Assembly (NCBI GenBank): GCA_023395735.1
Contig: JAEWYI010000096.1
Span: forward strand, 1 to 17,320
Direction: 5' to 3'
Length of the DNA: 17,320 bases
From: Cyanobacteria bacterium OH_SFB_17
Lineage (GTDB): Bacteria; Cyanobacteriota; Vampirovibrionia; Gastranaerophilales; Gastranaerophilaceae
Shown here: piece after piece, positions 7,634-14,312 of the stretch
How positions within the stretch are numbered: the first letter of the stretch is position 1
How the letters are laid out: every line of letters begins with the position of its first letter
The notes under the pieces: model-generated
What the model saw: the letters and a program-made list of their open reading frames with translations, nothing else
What the model was told of the DNA's origin: nothing
Databases searched by the model: none
Position numbers and translations under genes: made by a program

Positions 7634-8998
7634 TTATCTTTCTTCTGTTTTTTCATTATCTAAAAAATGAATAATTTCTTCAAATTTCATTGAGCGTGAA
7701 GCTTTTAAAATTATTGTAGTACCAATCTCAATATTATCAAGAATGTAACGTGATACATTTTGATTTGAGGTGAAATTTTTACTCCAAAAACCTCTTTTTT
7801 CAATAGTTTTAGAAATTTCTTCCGCAAGTGTCCCGACAGTTAGAACCTTTACATTATCTTTCAAGTTGTCAGCCAAGAAAGTTCCTATTTGGCGGTGAAA
7901 CTCAGCTTCATCTTCACCCAACTCTCCCATATCACCCAACACAAAAACAACGGGTGTTGAGTAGATGTCCAAAACGGTTTTTATTACCCCCTGCATAGAT
8001 TCAGGATTGGCATTATAACTGTCGTTGACTACTTTGTAGCCATTTATATCCTTGATTTCCCATCTTTTTTCAATAGGTGAAAATTTTTCTAAACCATTTG
8101 CAATTTCTTGTTCGCTCATTTTTAGCTGTAGTCCCATTTCAATTACAGCAAGAGCGTTTTGAACATTGTAATCGCCTTCTATATTGAGTCTATACAAATG
8201 ATTTTTGTATTCAAATTTGCTCAAGCCGATTTTTCGCTCAAGAATTTTTGCATCATCCAGTGAAAAGAAAATATTGTTTTGCCTCTTTGATTGTTGTTCA
8301 AGCTGGTTTTTAATAATTTCGTCATTGTGTGCTATTATAACGCCGTTTGGGTTTAAATATTTTTCGATTTCACACTTAGCTTTTGCTATGTTTTCACGGG
8401 ATTTTAGCCTTCCGATGTGGGCTGTGCCAACATTTGCGATTATTGCAATATCCGGCTCTGAGTATTTTGACAAAAGTTCTATTTCTCCAAGTCCTCTCAT
8501 TCCCATTTCAAGAATCAAAACCTCTGTATCTTCAGGCATTGAAAGAATTGTTTTGCAAAGTCCAATTTCGTTGTTAAAATTTAATTCTGATTTGTGAGTT
8601 TTGAATTTTTCACAAGCAACAGAAAAAGCCATCTCTTTTGTCGTTGTTTTTCCGCTGCTTCCTGTTATAGCAATAGTTTTTGGCGCGATTTTTCGTCTGC
8701 AAAATCGCGCCAAATTTAAATATGCATCCAGTGTATTTTCTGTTGATAAAATTAATTTAGCGGATGTAAATTCTTCAGGGATTGCTTTTTTAGTTGTAAA
8801 AAAACCAAACGCGCCCATTTCAAGTGCTTTTAGTGTGAAATTTTCTCCATCAAAATTTGCACCCTTTAAAGGCAAATATATTTGATCTTTTTCGATTGTT
8901 CTGGTGTCTGTTGAAAAGCTAAAATCTGCTTGAGTGGCTTCGCATTTTAGTATTTCTGCACCTGTTGATTCAATTATTTCATTTAAAGTTAATTTCAC
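7634..8998 (-). CDS. murF: MurF, D-Ala-D-Ala adding enzyme
   Basis: Cytoplasmic Mur ligase that joins D-Ala-D-Ala to the UDP-MurNAc tripeptide. The 454 residues fit the family. Order: N-terminal substrate domain with STDTRTI (29-35) and LPLKGANFDG (42-51); P-loop ITGSSGKTTTKEM (111-123); NNEIGLCKT (142-150); ANVGTAHIG (188-196); C-terminal domain with NDSYNANPESM (325-335) and LGDMGELGEDEAEFHRQIG (354-372); and LKASRSMKFEEI (431-442). It starts at GTG (8998); the N-terminus MKLTLNEIIE matches the family and no better ATG exists. The ribosome site is weak (AAGTGG about ten bases upstream). First gene of the five-gene run and divergent from the GH35 gene; murE, the usual upstream partner, is missing here. 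A TAAAAT-like box on the minus strand (9038-9043) could be its -10, with no clear -35. It contains a 14-bp perfect hairpin (8679-8714). Confidence 0.96.
   Translation of the reverse strand: MKLTLNEIIESTGAEILKCEATQADFSFSTDTRTIEKDQIYLPLKGANFDGENFTLKALEMGAFGFFTTKKAIPEEFTSAKLILSTENTLDAYLNLARFCRRKIAPKTIAITGSSGKTTTKEMAFSVACEKFKTHKSELNFNNEIGLCKTILSMPEDTEVLILEMGMRGLGEIELLSKYSEPDIAIIANVGTAHIGRLKSRENIAKAKCEIEKYLNPNGVIIAHNDEIIKNQLEQQSKRQNNIFFSLDDAKILERKIGLSKFEYKNHLYRLNIEGDYNVQNALAVIEMGLQLKMSEQEIANGLEKFSPIEKRWEIKDINGYKVVNDSYNANPESMQGVIKTVLDIYSTPVVFVLGDMGELGEDEAEFHRQIGTFLADNLKDNVKVLTVGTLAEEISKTIEKRGFWSKNFTSNQNVSRYILDNIEIGTTIILKASRSMKFEEIIHFLDNEKTEER
8679..8714. repeat. 14-bp perfect inverted repeat inside murF
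   Basis: TTTGGCGCGATTTT (8679-8692) and AAAATCGCGCCAAA (8701-8714) are exact complements with an 8-base loop. The codons give LARFCRRKIAPK, an ordinary MurF segment before the P-loop, so it is not an inserted element that disrupts the protein. It could fold in murF mRNA early in the operon. Confidence 0.9.
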
Positions 8999-9043
8999 TT
9001 TACACCACTTTTAAAAAATTAATAACTCACTTTTTTAATTTTA

Positions 9044-9113
9044 CTGCAAAAATAACTTTCGGATTGTAAATTCTTTGCAAAAATTTGCCAAAATCAAAAA
9101 ATTGTTGCAAAAT
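9044..9113 (+). promoter_or_regulatory. murF/GH35 divergent control region with phased decamers
   Basis: CTGCAAAAAT (9044), TTTGCAAAAA (9074), TTTGCCAAAA (9084) and GTTGCAAAAT (9104) recur at multiples of 10 bases, so they face the same side of the helix and also place A-tracts in phase (likely bent DNA). Within them TTGCCA (9085-9090), 17 bases, CAAAAT (9108-9113) resembles a sigma-70 promoter whose start would fall at about 9120, the first base of the GH35 ATG. The repeats are seen; the operator and promoter roles are inferred. Confidence 0.4.
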
Positions 9114-9119
9114 GATTAA

Positions 9120-11564
9120 ATGGATATCAAATTTGATAAAAATTCTTTAATAATTAATGGAGAAAGAGTTTTTGTAAGAAGCGGCGCTTTTCACTATTTT
9201 AGGACTCCCGGAGTTGAACTTGCGCTTGATCGTTTCAGGAAAATGAAAGCCGCAGGCTACAATACAGTTGATATATATTTTAATTGGAATTATCATTCTA
9301 AAGTTGAGGGTGAATATGATTTTTCAGGAATTAAAGATGTAAAAAAAGTTCTTCAGGCAGCAAAAGATACAGGTCTTTTTATAATTGCACGTCCGGGGCC
9401 TTTCATTAATGCAGAAGTAAATGCAGGCGGCCTACCTTTTTGGTTGTTGAAGAAAAAAAATGTTATTCCCAGAAACAGAATAGGCAGTGAGTACCATTAC
9501 AGCGAAGAGTATATGAAATTTATCTCGCAGTGGTACGACAACATAATTCCTATAATAAGAGAATTTGATAACGTAATAGCTTTTCAGATAGAAAATGAAT
9601 ATGCGACTGATGAAATGGACGAAACTTATATGAAAGAGCTCTATTCCATGGCAAGAAGGCTCGGAATAACTTGTCCTATATTCCACAATGATGCTTATAA
9701 TGCAGGGCTTTGGGCTGATATGCTCGATATTTATGCAACGGATATTTACCCTTATATCAATCCGAATCAAAACTGGAAACAGGATAATTTCTGTTTTGAC
9801 ACGCTAGACAATATAGAAGAGATTGTTCGCTCATTCAAAGATGACGCACCAATTTTTATTGCTGAAATGCAGTGCGGGTGGTTTGACAAATGGGATGGCA
9901 TAGGTTACAAAGCTATGAGAGAGGCTTTGGGTGACGAACATATTAATATAATGACCAAAACCGCTATCTCTCAAGGCGTCAGCATGTTTAATCATTATAT
10001 GGCTGTCGGAGGGACTTCTTGGGATGATTTGGCTTGTGATGAGGTTTACACAAGTTACGAATTTTGTGCAGCGATAGATGAATTTGGTACAATCAGACCT
10101 AATTTTTATAAGGCAAAAGAAATCAATTATTTCCTTGATTCTTTTGGGCTTGCAAACACAGCAGAAGCTGAAAAACTAGAGCTTGGAGAAAATATTTATG
10201 CGCTTAGAAGAAAAGATTATGACAATAACTGCTCTTGGCTTTTTGCAAGAAATCTAAACGAAAATCCAATATCAATTGTTGTTTCAGGAAATGATAACAG
10301 CGAACAAAGTGTGTTTTTAAAACCTTATGATATGAAGATTTGCGCTGAAAACTTAGAGCTTTATGCCTGCAAAATAAAATTTTCTGATGTTGAAATATTT
10401 GCAAGATTAAAAGATGACAAAGACGAAGTTTTGTTTATGCTCGCTGATGAGAAAGCTAAGATGATATTAGATTTTAACGGCTCAGAGATTGAAATAACAG
10501 GCGAAAAGAAAAACTACGACCATATTAAATATGAAAAAAACGGAAAAAGTACTCAAATTCTGTTTTTAACAAAAGAGCTTGCGGATAAAACTTGGCTCTT
10601 GAATGATAAAGTGATTTTTAACGCTGATTTCGTTTATCCAAACGGAAGAATTGCTCTTTCAAAGACAACGGAAGTAGCTTATTTTGATTTGCAAAACGGA
10701 TTTTCAAAAAAATATTTTAAGTTTCAAGAACCTTCGAACGCAGTTGAGTTAAAGGATTTTTACATATCTTTTTCTGCGCCGGAAATAGATTCGGATTATA
10801 TTCCGACAGAAGAAAAAGGCTGGAAGAAGGTAAGTGAAAAAACGGATTGCCTCTCAATAGGCTTGCATGATGAATTTATTTGGTACAAAGCTATTGTCCC
10901 AAATACTTTGAGTGAAATAGAACTTAGTGCAAGACATCTTTTTGCTGTCTATATAAACGGTAAAGAAGTGCTTAATCGAAACAGTTACAAATACGAAAAG
11001 CTTAAACAAGTCGAAGAAACTATTTCAATACCTCTCGATATTACAATTTTGACGAAAGATAAAAACAACCTCACTATTCTTGTTCAAAATCTCGGGTTTG
11101 ATAAAGGGTTTTCAGGTGACACAAATCATCCAAGAGGGCTTGTTTCTTTTAAAGTTACTCCAGAAATGGATATTGAATTTTGGGCTCAGGAAAAATTGGC
11201 CGTTGAAAGAAAAGATTTCACAGAAAGTGAAAATGCTTATATTACTAAGCTTTCGACAAAATTCACCCATTCTTTTAAAGAAAATGTTTTAAGAGCGAAG
11301 TCAATTTCTATGAAAGATTTTCCTTATGCAAGGGCAACAATTCTACTAAACGGAATAAAAATCGGAAGGCATTTAAAAAATACGGAAAATAAATCGTTGC
11401 AAGATGAATATTACCTGATAGAGCCATTTTTAAAAGAGGAAAATACACTGGATATAATAGTTTGGGAGCGAGAAGCACATATTAAATCTCCATGGGAGTT
11501 TAGAAATGAGTTAAAAAGTGGTATAATACATTTGAAAGATAAAAATCTTTATCAGCTTTTCTAA
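9120..11564 (+). CDS. GH35 beta-galactosidase-type glycoside hydrolase
   Basis: Retaining glycoside hydrolase of family 35 (clan GH-A), expected to release terminal beta-galactose. The 814-residue protein has a TIM barrel at about 1-345: SGAFHYFRTPG (21-31), YNTVDIYFNWNYHS (47-60), RPGPFINAE (91-99, substrate-binding N97/E99), FQIENEY (155-161, acid/base E160 after N159) and FIAEMQCGWFDKWDG (246-260, nucleophile E249), then GGTSWDD (297-303). The rest (about 350-814) is beta-rich, including a jelly-roll-like part at about 590-690 (FAVYINGKEVL). The usual WNxHEP is WNYHSK here. No signal peptide, so probably cytoplasmic and acting on imported sugars or oligosaccharides. The ATG at 9120 has no ribosome site and may be leaderless. 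A 124-aa gene follows 45 bases later. Exact linkage specificity cannot be read from sequence. Confidence 0.93.
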   Translation: MDIKFDKNSLIINGERVFVRSGAFHYFRTPGVELALDRFRKMKAAGYNTVDIYFNWNYHSKVEGEYDFSGIKDVKKVLQAAKDTGLFIIARPGPFINAEVNAGGLPFWLLKKKNVIPRNRIGSEYHYSEEYMKFISQWYDNIIPIIREFDNVIAFQIENEYATDEMDETYMKELYSMARRLGITCPIFHNDAYNAGLWADMLDIYATDIYPYINPNQNWKQDNFCFDTLDNIEEIVRSFKDDAPIFIAEMQCGWFDKWDGIGYKAMREALGDEHINIMTKTAISQGVSMFNHYMAVGGTSWDDLACDEVYTSYEFCAAIDEFGTIRPNFYKAKEINYFLDSFGLANTAEAEKLELGENIYALRRKDYDNNCSWLFARNLNENPISIVVSGNDNSEQSVFLKPYDMKICAENLELYACKIKFSDVEIFARLKDDKDEVLFMLADEKAKMILDFNGSEIEITGEKKNYDHIKYEKNGKSTQILFLTKELADKTWLLNDKVIFNADFVYPNGRIALSKTTEVAYFDLQNGFSKKYFKFQEPSNAVELKDFYISFSAPEIDSDYIPTEEKGWKKVSEKTDCLSIGLHDEFIWYKAIVPNTLSEIELSARHLFAVYINGKEVLNRNSYKYEKLKQVEETISIPLDITILTKDKNNLTILVQNLGFDKGFSGDTNHPRGLVSFKVTPEMDIEFWAQEKLAVERKDFTESENAYITKLSTKFTHSFKENVLRAKSISMKDFPYARATILLNGIKIGRHLKNTENKSLQDEYYLIEPFLKEENTLDIIVWEREAHIKSPWEFRNELKSGIIHLKDKNLYQLF

Positions 11565-11609
11565 AATCTACAAGAAAAATTATTACCCCCGCATAAAAAG
11601 GAGAAATTT

Positions 11610-11984
11610 ATGAGCATCATCCCCGAATTTTTGATTAAACGCGTTTACAAAAAAGGCTCGCTTAAACAGACTGAAAACGGAGTATGTTTTGATTTGAAAA
11701 ATGTTTTAGGCCCTGGCTTTATCAGCGGATTTAGTTGTGTAAAAATTAATGATGCGACTTTTGAGGCAGAAAATGTTAAATTTGTAACCCAAGGCGCTGA
11801 AATTCCTGCTGCATCTGTGAGTGAAGAAAACCCAATCGGCTTTAGGTTGGGGCAAGAAGGCACTTTGATTTTAGAAGGTGCAAGATGTCTGAAAGAAGGA
11901 ATAAACCAAATAATAATCGAATTGATGAATCCTGAAGCAGGAAAAGTGAAACTGTCACTTACTGATAATTTTCAGGCGGCATAG
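11610..11984 (+). CDS. 124-residue beta-rich hypothetical protein
   Basis: No named family recognised with certainty. It reads as a single small beta-sandwich: MSIIPEFLIKRVYKKGSLKQ, then FDLKNVLGPGFISGFSCVKI (27-46), alternating polar and hydrophobic strands, and a final strand KVKLSLTDNF (112-121). I recall similar 110-130-residue proteins in other bacteria and archaea without an established role. No signal peptide or membrane span. The start has a strong AAAGGAG six bases upstream, unlike the preceding GH35 gene, which lacks one, so this product may be made in larger amounts. It is 45 bases after the GH35 stop on the same strand, so co-transcription is likely and a role in sugar binding or in assisting the GH35 enzyme is a guess. 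Confidence 0.75.
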   Translation: MSIIPEFLIKRVYKKGSLKQTENGVCFDLKNVLGPGFISGFSCVKINDATFEAENVKFVTQGAEIPAASVSEENPIGFRLGQEGTLILEGARCLKEGINQIIIELMNPEAGKVKLSLTDNFQAA

Positions 11985-11986
11985 AC

Positions 11987-12016
11987 TTGGTGTGTTGGCA
12001 CTCTGCATATTATAAT
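11987..12016 (+). promoter_or_regulatory. Candidate promoter reading into the hairpin array
   Basis: TATAAT (12011-12016) is exact; the -35 match TTGGTG (11987-11992) is only three of six at 18 bases. It would give a transcript starting near 12023 that ends at the terminator at 12333, about 310 bases with no gene. Weak evidence. Confidence 0.25.
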
Positions 12017-12049
12017 GATTAAATAGGCTTTGTTAAATAATTTTGGGCT

Positions 12050-12094
12050 GTTACTTTTTTCTCTTTTATATCGAAGAAAATAGAAAAAAGTAAC
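12050..12094. repeat. 13-bp perfect inverted repeat (hairpin 1)
   Basis: GTTACTTTTTTCT (12050-12062) pairs exactly with AGAAAAAAGTAAC (12082-12094) around a 19-base loop. Similar GTTACTTTTTTC/AAAAAGTAAC palindromes are, from memory, recurrent intergenic repeats in several bacterial genomes. Confidence 0.85.
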
Positions 12095-12097
12095 CAA

Positions 12098-12117
12098 AAA
12101 AGAGAAATCACTCTTTT
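12098..12117. repeat. 7-bp inverted repeat (hairpin 2)
   Basis: AAAAGAG (12098-12104) and CTCTTTT (12111-12117) with a 6-base loop, four bases after hairpin 1. Confidence 0.6.
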
Positions 12118-12158
12118 CTCTGTGAGGCACTGCTCGAGTAAACTCTCGCTAAAAATCT

Positions 12159-12188
12159 TTTGATTAATGAGCAAACTCATTAATCAAA
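12159..12188. repeat. 13-bp perfect inverted repeat (hairpin 3)
   Basis: TTTGATTAATGAG (12159-12171) pairs exactly with CTCATTAATCAAA (12176-12188) around the tetraloop CAAA. Confidence 0.85.
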
Positions 12189-12192
12189 TATC

Positions 12193-12213
12193 GGGTTTCA
12201 GGGTGAAACCCTG
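12193..12213. repeat. Overlapping alternative hairpins (hairpin 4)
   Basis: GGGTTTCA (12193-12200) pairs with TGAAACCC (12204-12211) over a GGG loop. Alternatively CAGGGT (12199-12204) pairs with ACCCTG (12208-12213) over GAA. The two folds share bases and exclude each other. Confidence 0.75.
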
Positions 12214-12227
12214 ACTCAATCAAGCAT

Positions 12228-12248
12228 TTCTTCTTCTTCTTCTTCTTC
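12228..12248. repeat. (TTC)7 microsatellite
   Basis: Seven perfect tandem TTC units in non-coding DNA, followed by an imperfect pyrimidine stretch to about 12256. Such runs slip during replication and vary in length between strains. Confidence 0.9.
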
Positions 12249-12282
12249 TTTTCTTTTATCGCTGAAAAAATGAACCTTTATA

Positions 12283-12333
12283 AAAAGAGGCGATTTTGGT
12301 TGTAAACGGACAAAAACCAAAATCGCCTCTTTT
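12283..12333. terminator. Bidirectional intrinsic terminator, 19-bp stem
   Basis: A perfect 19-bp stem (12283-12301 with 12315-12333) containing AGAGGCGATTTTGG, with a 13-base loop. It lies between the convergent 124-aa gene (plus) and acyl synthetase gene (minus). The minus side ends with TTTTT; the plus side has TTTT, then GAGGTTTTATTT. It can serve both genes. The AGAGGCGA core recurs in the terminator at 17103. Confidence 0.88.
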
Positions 12334-12357
12334 GAGGTTTTATTTAAAATTAACAAG

Positions 12358-14034
12358 TTATAACTTAACTAATTCTTTAACATCTTTCCTTTTTATTTTA
12401 ATAGTAGTTGTTTTTGGTAGCGGCTCTTTAACTACTATTATATTAATCGGTCGTTTATAAGGAGCAAGATGGGTCGAAAGATCTTTTACTTCTTCTCTTA
12501 CTACTCTGTTTAGTTCTTCATCATCTTTTATTTCATTTATAAGTGCTTCTGTAGGTACAACTACTGCAACGATATCTTCAGTGCCATCCTTTGAGCCGCC
12601 TGAACGTGAAGAGCCCAACACGCATACTTCTCTGAATTTGTCGCTTTTTTCAAGTACCTTTTCAACTTCTTCAGGAAAAACTTTTTTTCCGCCTGATAGT
12701 ACTATCATATTTTTGATTCTACCAGTGATGTAAATATGTCCATCCCTGTCGATTCTTCCAACATCACCTGTGTGAAGCCATCCGTCTGGCTCTAGTACTT
12801 CTGCTGTCATCTCTGGGTTGTTGTGGTAGCCTTTCATTACAGCAGGTCCTTTAAGCATTATTTCGCCTGTAACTTCATCAATTTTGGCTTCAAAGCTTGC
12901 CAACGGTCTTCCAACAGATGCCAAATCTCCGCGTTTGTCTGTGTTTACAGATACAACAGGGCTGGTTTCAGATAGTCCATATCCTTGGTATACTTTTATT
13001 CCTATTGTTTCAAAAAAGTCTGCTACATCTAAATCCAAAGGTGCGCCACCTGCTATACAACCTCCAAATTTTCCGCCAAATTTATCGTGAATTTTTTTGA
13101 ACATCATTTTTCTTATAGTATATGAAGGGATTCTTTTGGCTATATGGTATAAGCATTTAAATCCAATTTGTACGCTTTTTGGTGCATTTTTAATTTCTGA
13201 CTCTATTCCCGCTTTTAATAGCTTCAAGAACGCAGGAACTACAATCATAAAATTGACTTCTCTTTCTCGCATTATGCTCAAAATGTCTTTTGGTTTAAGG
13301 CTTTGAGTGTAATAAACAGAAAGTCCCCAGTATAAAAAGGCTGAAAAACCAACTGTAAGTTCAAATAAGTGATTCATAGGCAAAATTGACAAGACAGAGA
13401 TACCTTTGCTGGTGTCAAAGAAATTAGGTATAATAAGCTCAATATCATTAAGTTGAGCAAGCATATTTTTAAATGAAATTTCGACACCTTTAGGGGAACC
13501 TGTTGTTCCTGAGGTATAAATTATGAATGCAGTTGATTTTGAGCTTCTGTGTCTCCATTTACCTTCGTAATTATTTGGAATCGTGTACAAACAAGGAATT
13601 TCCATGTTGTAAGTAGGTTCGTCAATCATTATCACGTGTTTGATAGAAGGTATTTCTTTTTGTAGCTCAAGTGCTTTTTCTATGTATTGTTGAGATGCCA
13701 ACAGTACGGTAGGGGTGCAGTCTGAAAGAATTGATGCTAGTTCGTATTTTGTAAGTTTTATGTCAAGAGGAACTGTTATTTGTCCAGCCATAATTGAGGC
13801 AAAGACGCAAGCTCCGTATTCTGGCTTAGATTCTGATAAAATCGCAAGTTTTTCACCTTTTTTTAGGCCTAAATCGTTTATTAAGTGAGTGGCAAGTTTT
13901 CTTGACAAAAGTCCTACACCTTTGTAGGTAAATTCTTTCCAGCCAAGACCCGTTTTAATTCCAAGCGCAATTCTATCTTTATAGTCATAAGTTTTATCTT
14001 CTAATAACAAAAGAACGTTGTTTTTTCTTTGCAT
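12358..14034 (-). CDS. AMP-forming long-chain acyl-CoA/acyl-ACP synthetase
   Basis: ANL-superfamily ligase that activates a fatty acid with ATP to an acyl-AMP and then a thioester. The 558 residues suit a FadD-type enzyme. Motifs: P-loop YTSGTTGSPKG (173-183), LPMNHLFEL (218-226), GYGLSETSP (351-359), WLHTGDVGRIDRDGHIYITG (419-438), RIKNMIVLSGGKKVFPEEVE (439-458), and the C-terminal PKTTTIKIKRKDV (540-552) with the lysine that contacts the adenylate. No signal peptide; no obvious membrane span. I chose the ATG at 14034; GGAGG lies 12 bases upstream, a little far, and the extension to a GTG at 14082 reads as Trp-rich leader sequence. A good promoter is at 14093-14122. Thioester acceptor, CoA or ACP, cannot be told from sequence; cyanobacterial relatives use ACP, but those are longer. 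It stands alone and is divergent from the unknown five-gene unit. Confidence 0.92.
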   Translation of the reverse strand: MQRKNNVLLLLEDKTYDYKDRIALGIKTGLGWKEFTYKGVGLLSRKLATHLINDLGLKKGEKLAILSESKPEYGACVFASIMAGQITVPLDIKLTKYELASILSDCTPTVLLASQQYIEKALELQKEIPSIKHVIMIDEPTYNMEIPCLYTIPNNYEGKWRHRSSKSTAFIIYTSGTTGSPKGVEISFKNMLAQLNDIELIIPNFFDTSKGISVLSILPMNHLFELTVGFSAFLYWGLSVYYTQSLKPKDILSIMREREVNFMIVVPAFLKLLKAGIESEIKNAPKSVQIGFKCLYHIAKRIPSYTIRKMMFKKIHDKFGGKFGGCIAGGAPLDLDVADFFETIGIKVYQGYGLSETSPVVSVNTDKRGDLASVGRPLASFEAKIDEVTGEIMLKGPAVMKGYHNNPEMTAEVLEPDGWLHTGDVGRIDRDGHIYITGRIKNMIVLSGGKKVFPEEVEKVLEKSDKFREVCVLGSSRSGGSKDGTEDIVAVVVPTEALINEIKDDEELNRVVREEVKDLSTHLAPYKRPINIIVVKEPLPKTTTIKIKRKDVKELVKL

Positions 14035-14092
14035 AATTTTAAAAAACCTCCACCACGCACACCAGCCCCAAAAAAAGACCACTTATTCTTTT

Positions 14093-14122
14093 AGGATAAC
14101 AAAAAAATAACCACATTGTCAA
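14093..14122 (-). promoter_or_regulatory. Sigma-70-type promoter of the acyl synthetase gene
   Basis: On the minus strand TTGACA (14117-14122) is a perfect -35, then 18 bases and TATCCT (14093-14098) as -10 (4 of 6). The start would be near 14086, leaving a leader of about 50 bases before the ATG that carries GGAGG. Confidence 0.55.
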
Positions 14123-14162
14123 CTGATTAAAGTATTTTTATATAAATTTCTACATCAAATAG

Positions 14163-14181
14163 GTGATTTTGTAATTATCAC
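14163..14181. promoter_or_regulatory. GTGAT-N9-ATCAC dyad, candidate operator
   Basis: A 19-base dyad abutting the -35 box of the promoter at 14183. Spacing does not fit CRP (6) or NtcA. It is a possible repressor or activator site for the five-gene unit; a chance dyad of 5 bp is also plausible. Confidence 0.3.
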
Positions 14182-14182
14182 A

Positions 14183-14212
14183 TTCAGATTTATTATTGCA
14201 ATGCCGTATAAT
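14183..14212 (+). promoter_or_regulatory. Candidate promoter of the five-gene unit (distal)
   Basis: TTCAGA (14183-14188), 18 bases, TATAAT (14207-14212, exact). The start would be near 14219, about 94 bases before the first ATG. Confidence 0.45.
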
Positions 14213-14250
14213 TAAACATGAGAAGGTTTTACATTTTTTCATTGAAAATG

Positions 14251-14278
14251 TTGACTTTTGAAAAACGGTAATTAAAAA
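14251..14278 (+). promoter_or_regulatory. Candidate promoter of the five-gene unit (proximal)
   Basis: TTGACT (14251-14256) is a good -35; the best -10 at 16 bases is TAAAAA (14273-14278, 4 of 6). It may act with or instead of the distal site. Confidence 0.35.
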
Positions 14279-14312
14279 GTTATTAGTAAAGATAAAATAG
14301 GAGAATGCAACT

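Larger units (their letters stand above)
11985..12357. other. 373-base non-coding region with a hairpin array
   Basis: No credible gene is seen. It holds four perfect or near-perfect inverted repeats (12050-12213), a TTC microsatellite (12228-12248) and a bidirectional terminator (12283-12333). A possible promoter (TTGGTG 11987-11992, 18 bases, TATAAT 12011-12016) points rightward into the array. Either a dispersed palindromic repeat element or a structured RNA is possible. Confidence 0.6.

Noticed and set aside
8205..8597. Long antisense reading frame over murF
   Set aside because: It overlaps the well-supported murF on the opposite strand and has no ribosome site or family-like residues.
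11985..12282. Degenerate protein gene in the intergenic hairpin array
   Set aside because: Short open stretches exist, such as one after 12090, but stops, hairpins and lack of a start argue against a gene.
14163..14181. CRP or NtcA site
   Set aside because: The dyad spacing (9 between GTGAT and ATCAC) differs from both consensus sites.
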